In this document: piece after piece, positions 12,245 to 23,561 of the stretch
Numbering within the stretch: the stretch's first letter is position 1
How the letters are laid out: each line of letters starts with the position of its first letter
Assembly (NCBI GenBank): GCA_034509735.1
Contig: JACGWO010000001.1
Span: 12,726,854-12,790,853, forward strand
Reading direction: 5' to 3'
Length of the DNA stretch: 64,000 nucleotides
From: Sesamum alatum
Lineage: Eukaryota; Streptophyta; Magnoliopsida; Lamiales; Pedaliaceae
The notes under the pieces: model-generated
What the model saw: the letters and a program-made list of their open reading frames with translations, nothing else
What the model was told of the DNA's origin: nothing
Databases searched by the model: none
Program-made: the position numbers and the translations under genes

Positions 12245-12880
12245 TCCTATCTTGGAATCCACTGTCTTCTCTACATACTCCGACTGCATTGAACAAGGCT
12301 TATGATGGCCATGTCTTACGACACAATCACCGGTCGCCAGATTCAAGATACAGCCTTCGTATATAAGCGACTGTCGTGATCCTCAAGTTCGAGGACTAAT
12401 CCCCTACTATCGAAATCAGGAATACTAGTCATACCGACCAAGCCCCTATGGCTTCCATATTACGATTCCCGCGAGTCACCTCAGTCAACCGACACCCTTG
12501 TTAACTAACCCACTAATATTGCATAGACGCCCAACGTCTGTCATCGATGAAACACGGTACTCATCCAATGAATGCAATCCTTAGTGCAAGTCTCTATAGG
12601 ACCCTCGATACCCAATCTCGAGGTTCTTGATTTGGAGTGTTTCAGACCGATCCACCGAAATTGGTTCAATGACCGCCAACCTATACGCAGTCCAACTTCT
12701 TGGATTCACATGTCAGGTCTGTGGGCGTTTGTTGTGATATCAAAACCACGTTCAATGCTAGAAGTAAGCACAACAAACTCATCGTTGCCTATGATGAATG
12801 CTTACTATATTCATCAATATAGTATTACTTTCATTCAAAGATTGGTGAATAGTTCTCATAACAGCCAACCATATTGACTT
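12245..12880. mobile_element. Unidentified repetitive insertion, right part
   Basis: Continuation of 8691-10113 after the solo LTR. It is relatively GC-rich until about 12780, then ends near TGGTGAATAGTTCTCATAACA. A 101-codon frame (12572-12877) shows no family resemblance and I do not call it a gene. The right border with the MULE interior was not fixed. Confidence 0.45.
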
Positions 12881-13266
12881 TTTAGTCACCTATTCTAATA
12901 GTTGTAACTGTGTTATAAGTTTAATCTCCTTTTTGGATGAATTGCTTATCAAAGTGTTGGGTTTAGTCTATACAACACCTTTTGCTTTATGTTGTAGTTG
13001 AAGATATACAATGCTACATTTGCTATATGTTTTTGGATATACAATGCTAACTTTGGTACTATGGCAAGTTAATATTTTAGTTGAACAAGTGTTATTAACA
13101 GGTTGGTTATTTTTTAACATGTTATGCACTTTTTGCTTCAATCATTTTCAGCAACAGATTTTAAGAAAGAACATTTGAAATTTAAACACCATAGTTCAAT
13201 ACATCTAAAATAACAGGTCATTACAATCATTCAAACAAATAACTTAAACACATATGGAATTCAAGA
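12881..13266. other. MULE interior between the two gene remnants
   Basis: AT-rich sequence between the inserted repeat and the GRF remnant. It probably held the 3' ends of both MULE genes; no coding frame is recognisable. Confidence 0.35.
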
Positions 13267-13594
13267 AATAAACAACATAAGAAATAAATTCCTTCGTCGT
13301 TGCAAGTGTGCATTCTCCGCCTCCAAAGCCTTCATCTTTTCATTGAAAGTTTTAATCTCACCTTCCGTTCAATTTATTCAACGTACTAACCCAGGAATTA
13401 TTTCCTTTGATCGTGCACACATTGGTATATCTTCCCAGGAAAAAAAAGGCACAATCTTCGACTGTCATACCTTTCGAGCAACAGAAAAATCTTCTTCCCG
13501 AATTTTTAGATGTCCAAGAAGTCCTCAATCGAGCAAACTCCCCATAATAGCACATGACCCGTTGACGATTTTGTGTTGTAGAAGACGAAGACAT
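13267..13594 (-). pseudogene. GRF-type zinc-finger / coiled-coil protein remnant carried by the MULE
   Basis: Starting at 13594 the minus strand reads MSSSSTTQNRQRVMCYYGE, then RLRTSWTSKNSGRRFFCCS and CAFFF. This is the layout of a plant GRF zinc finger (CxCG, LRTSWTxxNPGRRF, a late Cys and FF.W). After a run of seven or more T the frame slips. The Trp and the next residues (WEDIPMCARSKE) lie in another frame, followed by stops, and then a heptad-like stretch EIKTFNEKMKALEAENAHLQ and a hydrophobic tail. The second Cys of the CxCG pair is Tyr. So there is a substitution, a frameshift and stops. The family architecture is a short zinc finger followed by a coiled coil and a membrane-like tail. 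Function in the element is unknown. Confidence 0.65.
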
Positions 13595-13676
13595 TTTTCC
13601 TTCTCCTAATCCACGACAAAGTTGCCAGTCATTTGACCCTTCAACGGGTCAAACTAACGATCTTTTAGCCTCTCCA

Positions 13677-13864
13677 TTAAAATTTTAATGGCAGGACTGT
13701 TTTTACAACAAAAAGTTAAAGTGTATGACTACTTTTGACTATTTTCAAGAGCATGGGACCAAACTTATAACTGGACCTATAATATGGGACCACTTTTGCA
13801 TATAACTCGACTTATGTGTATAAAAAATCGACGAGCATAAAATAAGGCGCGCTCAGAACTTATC
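13677..13864 (-). repeat. Right terminal inverted repeat of the MULE
   Basis: Reverse complement of the left TIR. It runs from CCATTAAAATTTTAATGG near 13673 to CAGAACTTATC ending at 13864. The outer 60 bases are less conserved than the inner part. Confidence 0.8.
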
Positions 13865-14890
13865 ATTAGAGCGGCAATGAGATATATTACAATTTTAGGG
13901 ACCGGCTAAGTTGCTTTTGTCCTCCCCTTATACCGATCAGAAATATCAAACATTCGATTCTTGATTTCGAGTTATAAAAAAATAAATGGGGTCAATTTGA
14001 TATACATGAGGAAACCCAAAAAAAAAGGAAAATTGTTATGAAGATGGGATGGGAGAGGGAGTGTCACCCATGCAGAATGGATGATGATTGGTGATCTGAT
14101 CACCTCATGCACTGTATCTGAATATTTGATTCAATCCCCCCTTTTGGTTTGTGGTTTTGCTCAATCATAATCAACTTGATTTGTGGTCCTCTCAACTCCT
14201 ATGTCATCAACCTCTCCTAATACCTCCTCCCATCACCCTTTATGATGATGCTCTCACAGCTGTCTCATCAAATCATCAATTATTATCTTACATATATATA
14301 TATATATGCCCATCTCCATCTTTGTATATTGGATGCATATGGTTAAGTGAAAAGCCAAGAACTAGTAAAAAGAATTCAATGCTGTTAACTCTATTCTTTC
14401 TTTTTTTATGAAATTTTCATTTTATCAAAATCCGTTCAAACAATGTTTACTTTATTACCGTAACACAATCGATATTAATCTGATTTCTGTTGAATCTAAG
14501 TATGATAAATCAGCTACTTCCAGCCCATAATGCCCTCATATAAAACGACAATCGAATTCTATGTTTTTAGCAATGTTAGAACTCGTTGCGCTCAAATACA
14601 GAACAAATAACTTAATTATTACAACAACATTCTTTAACTTTGTGGACATAATGTTGCAAATTGGGTTGTTAGAAATAAGCCAAATGTTCGTTAAAAGATA
14701 TACAAACATAAGAACATGTAAAGTTTATAAGTACGATTGCTAATTTTCGCTTAAGGGTAATTTTTTTTTCCCCCTTAACATTTACAATAAGCTACCATTC
14801 ATCAACTATATATAATCAAGTTGCCCATAAAATCATTTAGAATTACAAAAAAGTCCCTAACATGGAATTCAGTGCAGAACAATTCTTTTT
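13865..14890. other. Intergenic stretch, no gene supported
   Basis: The part from about 14030 to 14300 is less AT-rich and non-repetitive (AGAGGGAGTGTCACCCATG, then pyrimidine-rich text), and could be a remnant of unique or regulatory sequence. A short (TA)n sits at 14291-14307. The frame at 14151-14411 has no family resemblance. Confidence 0.4.
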
Positions 14891-15148
14891 AGACTAAATT
14901 ACAGTAACACTACCTGAGGTTAGGTCAAAATATACAAACACCTCTTGTTTTTTATAAAATTACACTCATCCCCTAAGGTTATAATTGTATTACAACTACA
15001 CCTCTATTCAAAGTCAAATTTTACACAAACACTTTCTGAAAAATATTATACTAACACGCATTAGAGGGTGTAGCTGTAATTTTACAAAAAATAGGGGATG
15101 TTTGTGTAATGTGAACTAACCTCAGGGGATATCAAGATAATTTACTCT
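14891..15148. mobile_element. Mutator-type MITE (258 bp)
   Basis: Termini AGACTAAATTACAG... and the complement of AGAGTAAATTATCTTGATA face each other, with inner blocks ACCTGAGGTTAG (14912) and CTAACCTCAGGGG (15117) in inverted order. TTCTTTTT lies on both flanks, consistent with an 8-9-bp target duplication. The same family occurs at 54160, 21705, 28833, 61693 and 63584. Confidence 0.7.
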
Positions 15149-16085
15149 TCTTTTTATTATTGCAAAAACTTAAAAAAAATAGTAATTTTATAACGTTGAG
15201 TCAAATTCCACGTCATCCGTTGTAAACAGATTGCGAGAAAGAGTAAAATTGGTAAGATACAAGGTATAGATAGATTGAGTAGGGTGGTGTTATAGATGGT
15301 GTGATGCAGTGGTGGTACAAAATTTCAGGGTCAGTACTGATGAAAAACACATGCGTGTGGGCCTTGTAAGAAGAGAGAGCAGATATGTTAGAAGTAAAAG
15401 GTACAGGTCTGAAAATTGGGAGACTGCAGAGATATGGAGTAGAAGCCAAGCCATTATTTACAGTTCTCTGTGGGGAGGAAGAGTGTTGTCATGAGGATTG
15501 GGAACAGTCGTAGGTGAAAAACTTAAGGAAAAGATATAATTGTTTTGTTTTGAAAAAATATTTTGATATATATATAAATGTGTGTGTTTGATGACAAGGG
15601 GATTGGGGGCATTGTTTTGTTTTGGTGGGGTGTTGGCAAGACAAAAATGGTTTCCTCCATACCCTTTTGATCCTATCCAACATACATGTATAATTCATCA
15701 CTGCAAACATTCAACACTGCTCTAATCATCTCCAGACCATGTTGTATCTTGTTTTTGTTTAGTCTATGTCTTGTTTTTCTTACCTTAGGGATATATTCAA
15801 CTTTGTTCTTTTTTTTGTTTCTTGCCATGCAATAATGTATATTTGGCCACTATAGGGTTTAATGCAATTTACCTCCCTATAATATTGGAAATGGACAAAT
15901 TATCCCTTTATGAAAAACAAATAGCAATTTCTCTCCCCGTGTTATTTAATTTGTACATAGGGGGTAATTTGTACATTTGCAATATTAGAGGGGGGTTGCT
16001 TGCATTTTTCCCGGCCATTATATATTGGAAAAAATTAGGATGCAAGCTCTTCAAATCATGATTTTAAGAAATTATGAAACGGGTA
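15149..16085. other. Non-repetitive island with no identifiable gene
   Basis: From about 15190 to 15720 the sequence is less AT-rich and non-repetitive, with purine-rich plus-strand text. Short frames on both strands (15309-15494 plus; 15213-15449 and 15489-15710 minus) match no family I know. It could be a non-coding transcript or a degraded gene. The remainder to 16085 is AT-rich, and the frame at 15822-16061 is not supported. Confidence 0.35.
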
Positions 16086-16358
16086 CACTGTAAGAAAGTA
16101 AAAAATCGTAGTCGATATATACTTATTAATCACAGCTGCGCATGCAATTGCTATTAGTCGTTGTTTCTGCAAGGGAGGCTAAAACATTTGTTATAGCTGA
16201 AAATTGTGGAAAATATTTTGGCCATAGGTAAAACCATAACAAATGTTAATTAATGTGGTCAAAATTTAAATTTTTGCATTTATTAGTATTGATTTATTAT
16301 GATTTTTAAATTGTAGTAATTTATGGTGTAGACAATATATATCAATATTTTTGTAGTG
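16086..16358. mobile_element. CACTA-type MITE copy 2 (273 bp)
   Basis: Begins CACTGTAAGAAAG and ends TTTTTGTAGTG. The flanking trinucleotide GTA is duplicated (16083-16085 and 16359-16361), as expected for CACTA elements. The core ATTAGTCGTTGTTTCTGCAA and the following GGCTAAAACATTTGTTATAG match the other copies. Confidence 0.75.
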
Positions 16359-17127
16359 GTAATAGTAAATGTATGTACAAAAATATAATAGAAAAAAAAA
16401 AACAAGAAAATAGGGATTTTATGTGGTCAGAAAATGTTTCTATATGTTCAGAATTTACTCAATTTTCTTTCGTATAATTACAAGGGTAAAATTTATTTTA
16501 GTCCCCAATATTTAATTTTAATTATCAAAATCGTCTCATTTTTTCAATTCACTTCAAAGTTTCACCCAGTGGATGACTTTCCCATATAACCACCCTTCTA
16601 ACACTTTTACTCTTTTATAAAAAATCATTTTGGTTTTTCACTATTCATTTTTAGTTGCAATTTGGTTACGCAAATATATACTTAGAAAAATATAACAGTT
16701 TAAATTTGAAGAAATTATGGTTAGATAATTATTCAAATAATAACTTGATTAATAACATATTAACATACTTGTTGTGAATTTAATGAACTTGTTTAACTTT
16801 TAAAAAAATGAATAAATAAGTTGGAGAATAAAAGCTTAAATAAGAATATAGAACAAAAATATATGAACAAAAAATTTCTAAATATTATAATACAAATAAG
16901 AAAATAATTATGTGAATTAACAGATATACTCTGCGTGTATAAAAAATCTCCCTAAATAAAATACATTATATGTATGTATTAGATAAGATAAAAGATGCAA
17001 CATGATTTGAAATAAAAAATCCAATTAAAAAATCAAGTGCACAGTGAGCAAATAAATTTATCCCCTTGAATGCCTAAAGATCGGAATTCAATAAGTTTAT
17101 CAAAGTCAAGTTCGAACTAATTCAAGT
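16359..17127. other. AT-rich spacer with a possible lone MITE arm
   Basis: GGGTAAAATTTATTTTAGTC at about 16486 resembles the terminal phrase of the Mutator-type elements at 2530, but no inverted partner was found. The rest is AT-rich with nothing recognised. Confidence 0.35.
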
Positions 17128-17437
17128 CACTAGAAAAAAAAAAAAATCACCATTAGTTACATTTTTAACGACGATGGCTAAAAATCATGGTAAATAACTA
17201 TTATTAATTACGACTAAATAAAAATTGATGCAAAAATTAGTTTTTTCACCATAAAAAATTTATTTGTCATGGCTTAGAGCCATCGCAAAAACATTTGTCA
17301 TAACAAATGTTTTGGCCACCCTTGCAAAAATTATGGCCAACAACCGTTGTGTGGTCGTGGTTAATGATTATTTGCTACGACTATTTAATATTAATAATGA
17401 TAATTAACCATAATTAAATATTATATTTCTTGCCGTG
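17128..17437 (-). mobile_element. CACTA-type MITE copy 3 (310 bp, opposite orientation)
   Basis: Begins CACTAGAAAAAAAAAAAAA and ends TTTCTTGCCGTG, a decayed TAGTG end. Flanks are AGT and AAT, a nearly matching 3-bp target duplication. The core is inverted relative to copies 1 and 2 (CAACCGTTGTGTGG and CATAACAAATGTTTTGGCCA). Confidence 0.65.
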
Positions 17438-18795
17438 AATGACATTAAATATCCACGAATCCAAAATTACAACATATTGCTCTAGCAAAAATGAAATTTG
17501 GTACAAACAAACAAACAAGACCGAAAAAGACAAAGTACATAGGACTGGAGAAACTACTTTTAAGCATTCTTCCAAAATTGATAAAAATGAGCCAAATAAT
17601 TAATGAATTTAAATTAAAGATATATATATATATATATCGTATGGGGTTGATGAGGAAGATGTGAGGCAGAGGCAGGATCTCTGCACTTTGAAAAGGGTCT
17701 TAGAGAGATAGATGCATATGAAATATTCCAACATATATGTTTTTGGCTCTGACTGCCCATCATGGATCATTACAAACAACGTTTCTCCATCGATCATCCT
17801 CTCTCTCACCATTCCCATCACAATATTATTATTTCATCCTAATACATTAATAAATTTCACTTTCTTATCCAAACTATATTAAGGGTGGAGCTACTACCCT
17901 TGTCCGGACACTATGACACAATTATTAGCCTTTTGTCCACATTATAACCAAGATTTTGCTTTAGAAATTAATACAATATACTTTTGTCCAAGAAACATAT
18001 ATATATTAGATGTTCGGAGCTCATAAACAAGAATCCGGTTCGTGTTTTGACACATACAACATACACTTCATTAATCACCCGTATAATTTGTATACAAAGC
18101 ACCGAGTGCAGCATTATAAGTAATATGGATATATCTTTGTTCTCGTATGGATAATGCATATTTCAATAATTGGCGAATTAATATATACATGTATATATCT
18201 TATAAGTTTCTGACAATAATTGTTACCTAATCGGAGAACTAAATTAATAAATCTTGGACTTTGACAACTATATAATATTGAAAAGAATCCTTGTTTCTAA
18301 TTAATATTCTTGCTATACACTTAAGATGGACAAATTGTGGAGATCTTCCATGTTGAAAGAAAAGGGAGCATGGGGGCCTCCATTTGAATTAAAATCTCAA
18401 TTAACAAAAAAAGAAAGAAGAAGAAATAGCTTACTTGTTGCCATTAACTATTTGCAGACAAGAAATCTTAATCTTGAACAAAAACAAATTAAAATTTCTT
18501 CTTTTTTTTTGTTGTTCCATAGCTACAAAAGAAGAGAGGAAACAAGAAAGGGGAGGAAGATCCCTTTTTGAGATTGAACAGCTCCCTTTTGCCTTGAGAA
18601 AACCTCTTGTCCTTCTCTTTAATTTTCAACAGTACGCTACGCAGCAAAACATATATAATGTAGTAGTGATTCATCTTCAGTGTCGGTTCATTGCATCATC
18701 ACCACCTTTTACCTTCGAACCACCTGCTCCAAATTATTCAGACAAAATGAAAATACATAAGATGAAAGGAAAAAAAAAACATTAAATGAAAGATT
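17438..18795. other. Intergenic region downstream of the SOFL gene
   Basis: AT-rich intergenic sequence. 18320-18790 is less AT-rich and holds overlapping frames (18326-18571 and 18435-18785 plus, 18489-18674 minus) without family resemblance. It lies just past the stop codon of the minus-strand SOFL gene, so part may be its 3' UTR. A (TA)n run is at 17621-17636. Confidence 0.4.
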
Positions 18796-19597
18796 TCAAG
18801 AACATGCGAAACTCAACTGGTTTTGCTGCAGTTGATTTGCTGAGGGTGAAGTCTGAAAGAAATCGTAATGGTGGTGCTCCTGGTATGGAGGTCTGACCTG
18901 TAGAAATTGGCCGGGAAATTAAGAAAAGAAGCGCGTTTCATGAAAGAGTTGGCGATTTTATCGTACGTACCTCAAACTGAGTGGTGGAGTAGCCTTGTGA
19001 ATATTCCGACACATTCTCGACCGAGGGCTGCAGGCTTCTTGTTCCGGTGAAACTATTCTGTAAGACACGCACGCAGAAATCAGATATATATATATATATA
19101 TATATAAGATGGGCTGTTAAGATTACCCGGCTGTGAGCTAAGAATCTGAAGAAATAAGAAGAACTCACATTGGAGAAATCGTAAAAGGGAGAGCTAGCAG
19201 TGTCGTCAAGCAAAGAGTTGGAGTGATGTTGAACCTTCCGACGTCGATTATCTCTGCTGTTTTTCTTCCTGTTTCTGGACATTAATGGGCCGTCAATGGG
19301 GTAATGGTAAAAGCACCCAATATTAGCGACGTCGTTTCCACCATAGCCTTCTTCTTCATTCAAGTACTGTGGAGGCCCGGATGAGGCATCAGAAACCATG
19401 GACAAATCTTCATCATCTTCTTCTTCTTCTTCCTCCTCATCTCTTTTTAACGTTTTTGCGTCTGTGAAAACCCCACTTCTTCTTCTCCCGTTTTCTTGAT
19501 TACATGGAGAAACATTGGAGGAATGCTCCAAGTATAGAGTCCACCCAGACTCGCAGCCGCTGCTGCATTCTTGATTTGCATACAGGTAATGATCCAT
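18796..19597 (-). CDS. SOB FIVE-LIKE (SOFL) protein
   Basis: Three exons on the minus strand: 19597-19169, 19057-18971 and 18897-18796. All junctions are GT-AG and phase 0 (donors GTGAGT and GTACGT), giving 205 aa. Two signature blocks of the plant SOFL family are intact: CESGWTLYL at residues 15-23 and SMVSDASSGPP at 66-76, separated by an acidic run (Glu-rich, residues 53-64). A basic patch (RKKNSRDNRRRK) at about 107-118 could serve nuclear targeting. SOFL proteins are small plant proteins linked genetically in Arabidopsis to raised cytokinin levels and related growth effects; their biochemical activity is not established. The start is the first ATG of the frame, with a TATA-like box about 75 bases upstream. 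Exon 3 ends FACS then TGA. Confidence 0.92.
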
Positions 19598-19670
19598 TGT
19601 GTGTGTGACTGTGTGTGTTGGTTTGATTAATAATTTCTTGACTTGTTTGATTCTCTCTCTTTCTCTCTGT

Positions 19671-19680
19671 GTATATATAG
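19671..19680 (-). promoter_or_regulatory. TATA-like box of the SOFL gene
   Basis: On the minus strand this reads CTATATATAC, about 74-83 bases upstream of the SOFL ATG, preceded by C-rich and followed by CT-rich sequence (the likely 5' UTR). Position and context fit a core promoter. It is assigned by position only. Confidence 0.5.
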
Positions 19681-20384
19681 TGAGGGGGTTTGGTTTCTTT
19701 TCTTTGTTCTTAAAGTCTGAGGATTGATAAAGAGATGGGGAGAGGGGGGAAAAAGACGAAAGAGAGAATCAGGCACACAAGTGTTTTTGTCCTGACGTAC
19801 AAAGTTCAACTCTCTCCAAGAATGAATCAAAAAGTGCCAGTTGGGCACCGGGAGCTCTGTGTGTGTGTGTGTAAATTGTGTGTCTGTGTAATGAATTGAC
19901 GACGATCAATAAATGTGTGTGTGTGTGTAGAGGGAATGTATGGGACGGAGCAGAAGGGGGTTCACATGCAAGACAGCGAGGCACTGTGTGTGTGTGTGTG
20001 TAAGCTCATAACAAAACGGGCTACTCTCTCCATCTTCTTTTTCCTCACTCTTTGGACACCTATCCCTTCTTTCTTTTCTTCTCTAATAATTCTAGCTGCA
20101 CCTCCATCACCTTCATTCATACGTCCCATCCCAAGTTAACATTGTCTAATTTTAGTATACATAAGATGAAATAATTGCTCTTTTTTTGTTAATTTTATAA
20201 TGTCTCCACATGAATACTATGAACTATCTTACTAATTAAATCAATTTGTATACTTCGAGAACTCATTACATGTCATTTAAGTACCCCGAGTACGAAGAAT
20301 TGTGTAATAATTGAAGTATTGTTCGATGAACGGTTTTATTAATTTGAACACACACACTAATTAACGGCAAAATTAATCAATAAT
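19681..20384. promoter_or_regulatory. Upstream region of the SOFL gene with (GT)n repeats
   Basis: Probable promoter region of SOFL. It holds three short GT microsatellites (about 19858-19873, 19914-19929 and 19985-20001) and CT-rich tracts. No transcription-factor site is unambiguous enough to name. The frames at 19769-19984 and 19915-20139 are artefacts of the repeats. Confidence 0.35.
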
Positions 20385-20952
20385 TGGTATCTATTTTTAT
20401 TATTGCAAGTGTAGTTTGATTTGAGTTGAAAATAGCGATCTCTTTGGAGGTCCCAGATAGCGATTTCCCTGGAGGTTCAAGGTAGCGATCTCCTAGAGGT
20501 CTAAGGTAGCGATCTCGTGTGTTCATTCATATGTGATATGATCCCTGAGAAGAGGAAAGCACGTTAGGCTAGCCGGGATAGTTCCCGGCGAAAATCCTCC
20601 GATGCTTAAGTCAGCCCAAGGCGATATGATAATATGCGATCTCGAGTAGTAAATGAAGTAGAAAGTAATGAATGAGTGTTACCATAAATGAGGCATGGGG
20701 GTATATTTATAGGCCAAATGTGCCCACTTGCCCAGTCCACGTGGCATCATCTCAATGCATCAGTTGTCCCAAATTCCATGGTATAGATTCTGGGTCCATG
20801 AAGCGAGTCTCAATCCGGGTCACTGGTCCGGGTTGGGTCATATGACCCGACCCGACTAGACTTTGCGCGGATCCTGAGCTCAGTATGCAATTTTAACCCT
20901 TTTTCAAGACTATTTTGATCTTTTTTTAAGGAAATGGGGTACACCCCTAACA
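20385..20952 (-). mobile_element. Probable solo LTR (568 bp)
   Basis: On the minus strand it starts TGTTAGGGGTGTACCCC and ends GATACCA, with TG..CA ends. TAAT flanks both sides (20381-20384 and 20953-20956), a possible 4-bp target duplication. The interior is GC-richer than the surroundings and carries a repeated phrase, TAGCGATCTC or similar, four times between 20431 and 20515. The motif CCGATGCTTAAGTCAG is of a kind common in plant LTRs. Boundaries are less certain than for the two long solo LTRs. Confidence 0.5.
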
Positions 20953-21704
20953 TAATTACTACGTACAAGCTTGATCATGGATCTTTTCCAAGTGATCTCT
21001 CTCAAGGTCATAAATCGTTGAAACAAGTGCTATATGCGGTTTACACTAACTATGGTTCCATTTCGTTCTTACAATATTGGAAGAGTTAATTTATTTTACT
21101 AACATTATAAATATATGTATATAGGTACAAAATAATTCACATTCTTGATATATCAGCCTCGAGGTTGCTAGATCTCTTTCTAATTCCTTCCACTTGCGTC
21201 ACCATTTTTGTAAAGTATATATAGTTAATTAGTATAGTAATACTGTATATACACTGCAATCAAAATATTATAATTAAGTGTGAATTCCAAAATTGGATCA
21301 AATAAACTAATAATTAATAATTAGTACTATGTACCAAGATCACATTATTAAATAATAAAAGAGAAAGTATCAAGAAAACACATATGGTATGCAGCCAGCC
21401 AGTCAAAAAAAAAAAAAAACTAAGTCAGTTTGACTGCTACATGTTCAAAAAATTTGTTCCTTTTTGCCTGAAAAAGAATACTGCTTGTACTTTGTGTATG
21501 CGCAAGTGGTACTTAAACTAACTTCAGATTCTTTATTGGTCATCCTCCCGGAGAAACACCCTATGTGCCACTCCTTAAACACACCAGATTATGTCTCCTA
21601 ATTGTACTTAGAACATTAAGGCTTTGTTTGGTTTGCTTTCCTATTCTTAAATTTTTTTTCTCTTTATTTTCGAAAGATAAAGTAAGAAAGGTAAATAAAA
21701 AAAA
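20953..21704. other. AT-rich spacer
   Basis: Intergenic sequence; no gene, RNA or terminal repeat recognised. The frames at 21561-21818 and 21565-21789 overlap the following MITE and are not genes. Confidence 0.4.
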
Positions 21705-22133
21705 GGGTAAATTACAACTACCTCCCCTGAGGTTTGGCATAATTACAAATACCCCCTCGTTGTTTGAAAAATTACAAATACCCCCCTGAGGTTTGTAACT
21801 GTCTAACAAATAATCCATTTTAATTCATTTTTATGGATAAACTGAACAAAATGTCCTTATGCACTGAATTATTTTTTATTTAATTCTTAAAAAAATTTGA
21901 ATTATAATGCGTAGGGAGAGGTTTCTTAAGTTTTTTACACAAAGGAGAAATATTGTAATTTCCCTCGGTTGATTTTTCTACAATTTTAATAAAAAAATTT
22001 AAGTGCAAAATGGTCAATTTCAGGCCTTTGGTTAAAAATTACAAACCTTAGGAGAATATTTATAATTTTTCAAACAACGAATATGGATTTATAATTATAC
22101 CAAATCTTATGGGAGGTAAATGTAATTTACCCC
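21705..22133. mobile_element. Mutator-type MITE (429 bp)
   Basis: Left arm GGGTAAATTACAACTACC..., right arm ending ...TGTAATTTACCCC, with about 100 bp alignable as inverted repeats, including TCGTTGTTTGAAAAATTA and its complement near 22070. Runs of eight A flank both sides. The same family as 62908-63130 and 63584-64000, which share the phrase CTGTCTAACAAAT. Confidence 0.7.
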
Positions 22134-23277
22134 AAAAAAAATATATGTGTGAGCGTTTTATATAGATGGAATTGTATATTTTGCATAAATGTAAGTAAAT
22201 ATTTATGATGTTTTTTACTGTGCCGTAAAACACAACCAAACAGAACCTAAAAACTCGTGTATTTTTTTACTAGGTGGAATTTCACATGCCCTCACTTCCT
22301 CTCCACTCCAAAGGAACACGCACTCACACACACATGTCTGCACGTGTGCATATGGCAATTCAGAATTTTCCAACAGATTTCCACACATGTATGCACGTGC
22401 GCACACTTTTCAATCTTATATATATGCTTTTCTTGGGCTTAATTAACTTCAAATATTACTATACTTAGTTTTGGGCTTCTGATTTCTCTGCACCTCATTC
22501 CAATGTTCAGTTCTTGTTCGTTCTTATCCCCCCAATTTTCATTAATTTAAAATTTATTTTTTTCACAATTATTAATATCAAATAATTTTCCCCACATCTA
22601 TTTAAACCTAAGAATAAATAGATCTCTACACATTGAAAAATAAAATAAAATATTTAATTTTGATGAAGATGAGGATATTCATATTATTGGGAAAAGGGAG
22701 ATGTATATATATTATTTTAATTGTTGGAGCAGTGAAATAAACAAAAGGTAGATTTTCAGTTCTCGATGAATTCAAAGAGGAAAACACGAGGGGTGTAATG
22801 TAATGTCATCAGACACATGAAGATTTTTGGGAATTAGTGCAAAACACACATTGATCTAAAAGGGTGTTTACGTGGATTACTACGTTAATCACTTGGATTA
22901 ATTTAATAAGATGGGTAAATATTTAGTGGTGGGAAGAGCAGAGCAGTAGTACTAGTACTGGTAGTATGGCAGTAAGCATGATCTGATGCCTTTGATGGGG
23001 CTTTGGTTTCTTCGTCCCAGTCAAAGGTTAAAATGCCCCCACCCCCACCCCCACCCCCACCCCCTCATCCATCATGTGCTACTTCTCTCGGATCACTCGT
23101 TGAGACCAACCACCTAATGTCACCACTCTTTATTTATTGTCTTAACCTAATGTTTTCATCTAATCTATAACTTTATATTGCAAGTTTTTTTTGTCTATAT
23201 GCACAAGGGATTGTTACATGCCACGTACTACTGGGTTTACAACGTGTTTGTATGATATTTAGATGGTTTAAATGTAT
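22134..23277. other. Intergenic with C-rich hexamer repeat
   Basis: A tract of five tandem CCCCCA units occupies about 23036-23066 on the plus strand, the mirror (TGGGGG)n on the other. Otherwise no gene is supported. 22200-22450 contains CA-rich text that creates frames with no homology. Confidence 0.4.
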
Positions 23278-23561
23278 TTTTCGTTCTGTATTTTTTGTAT
23301 TTTTTTATTTTAGTTCTTTATCTTTTTAGGTTAGTAAATTGGTCCTATAACTTTTTAATTTTCGTGATTTTGATCCTTCAATCACGGGAGTTTGCAAATG
23401 TTACCGAAAAAGTTTTTTAATTTGGGGCTTTTGTACCCATTGGTCAAATTAATGCCAGCATGGAACCAAATTTTTCGTCCTATATCTTTTATATTTTGGC
23501 GTTTTAGTCATTTATCTTTATGGTGTAGTAAATAGGTCCTGTAACTTATGATTTTTCGTGA
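23278..23561 (+). repeat. Two diverged ~92-bp direct repeats
   Basis: TTTTTCGTTCTGTATTTTTT... to TTTCGTGATTTTGATCC (about 23278-23369) is repeated as TTTTTCGTCCTATATCTTTT... to TTTCGTGATTTTGGTCC (about 23471-23561). The first block may be part of an old Mutator-type MITE; no TIR pair was closed. Confidence 0.6.

Larger units (their letters stand above)
6903..13864 (+). mobile_element. Autonomous-type Mutator-like element (MULE), decayed and multiply invaded
   Basis: Long terminal inverted repeats of about 190 bp bound this ~7-kb unit (6903-7092 and 13677-13864). The best block reads TGCAAAAGTGGTCCCATA at 6950 and its complement near 13785; CCATTAAAATTTTAAT occurs in both inner arms. Inside are a plus-strand MULE transposase remnant (7.77-8.69 kb) and a minus-strand GRF zinc-finger gene remnant (13.3-13.6 kb), an outer layout of two convergent genes. 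The middle is occupied by a repetitive insertion that is itself split by a solo LTR. No clean 9-bp target duplication was found, so the outermost edges are approximate. Confidence 0.8.

Noticed and set aside
12572..12877. 101-codon plus-strand frame
   Set aside because: Lies inside an inserted repetitive unit and resembles no protein family.
8672..12880. Treating the repeat that surrounds the solo LTR as another solo LTR (TGTT..AACA ends)
   Set aside because: The 5 bases flanking the candidate ends (GTGGC and GCCAA) do not match, so the boundaries could not be supported.
16486..16640. Possible further Mutator-type MITE
   Set aside because: Only one terminal phrase is present; no inverted partner or target duplication was found.
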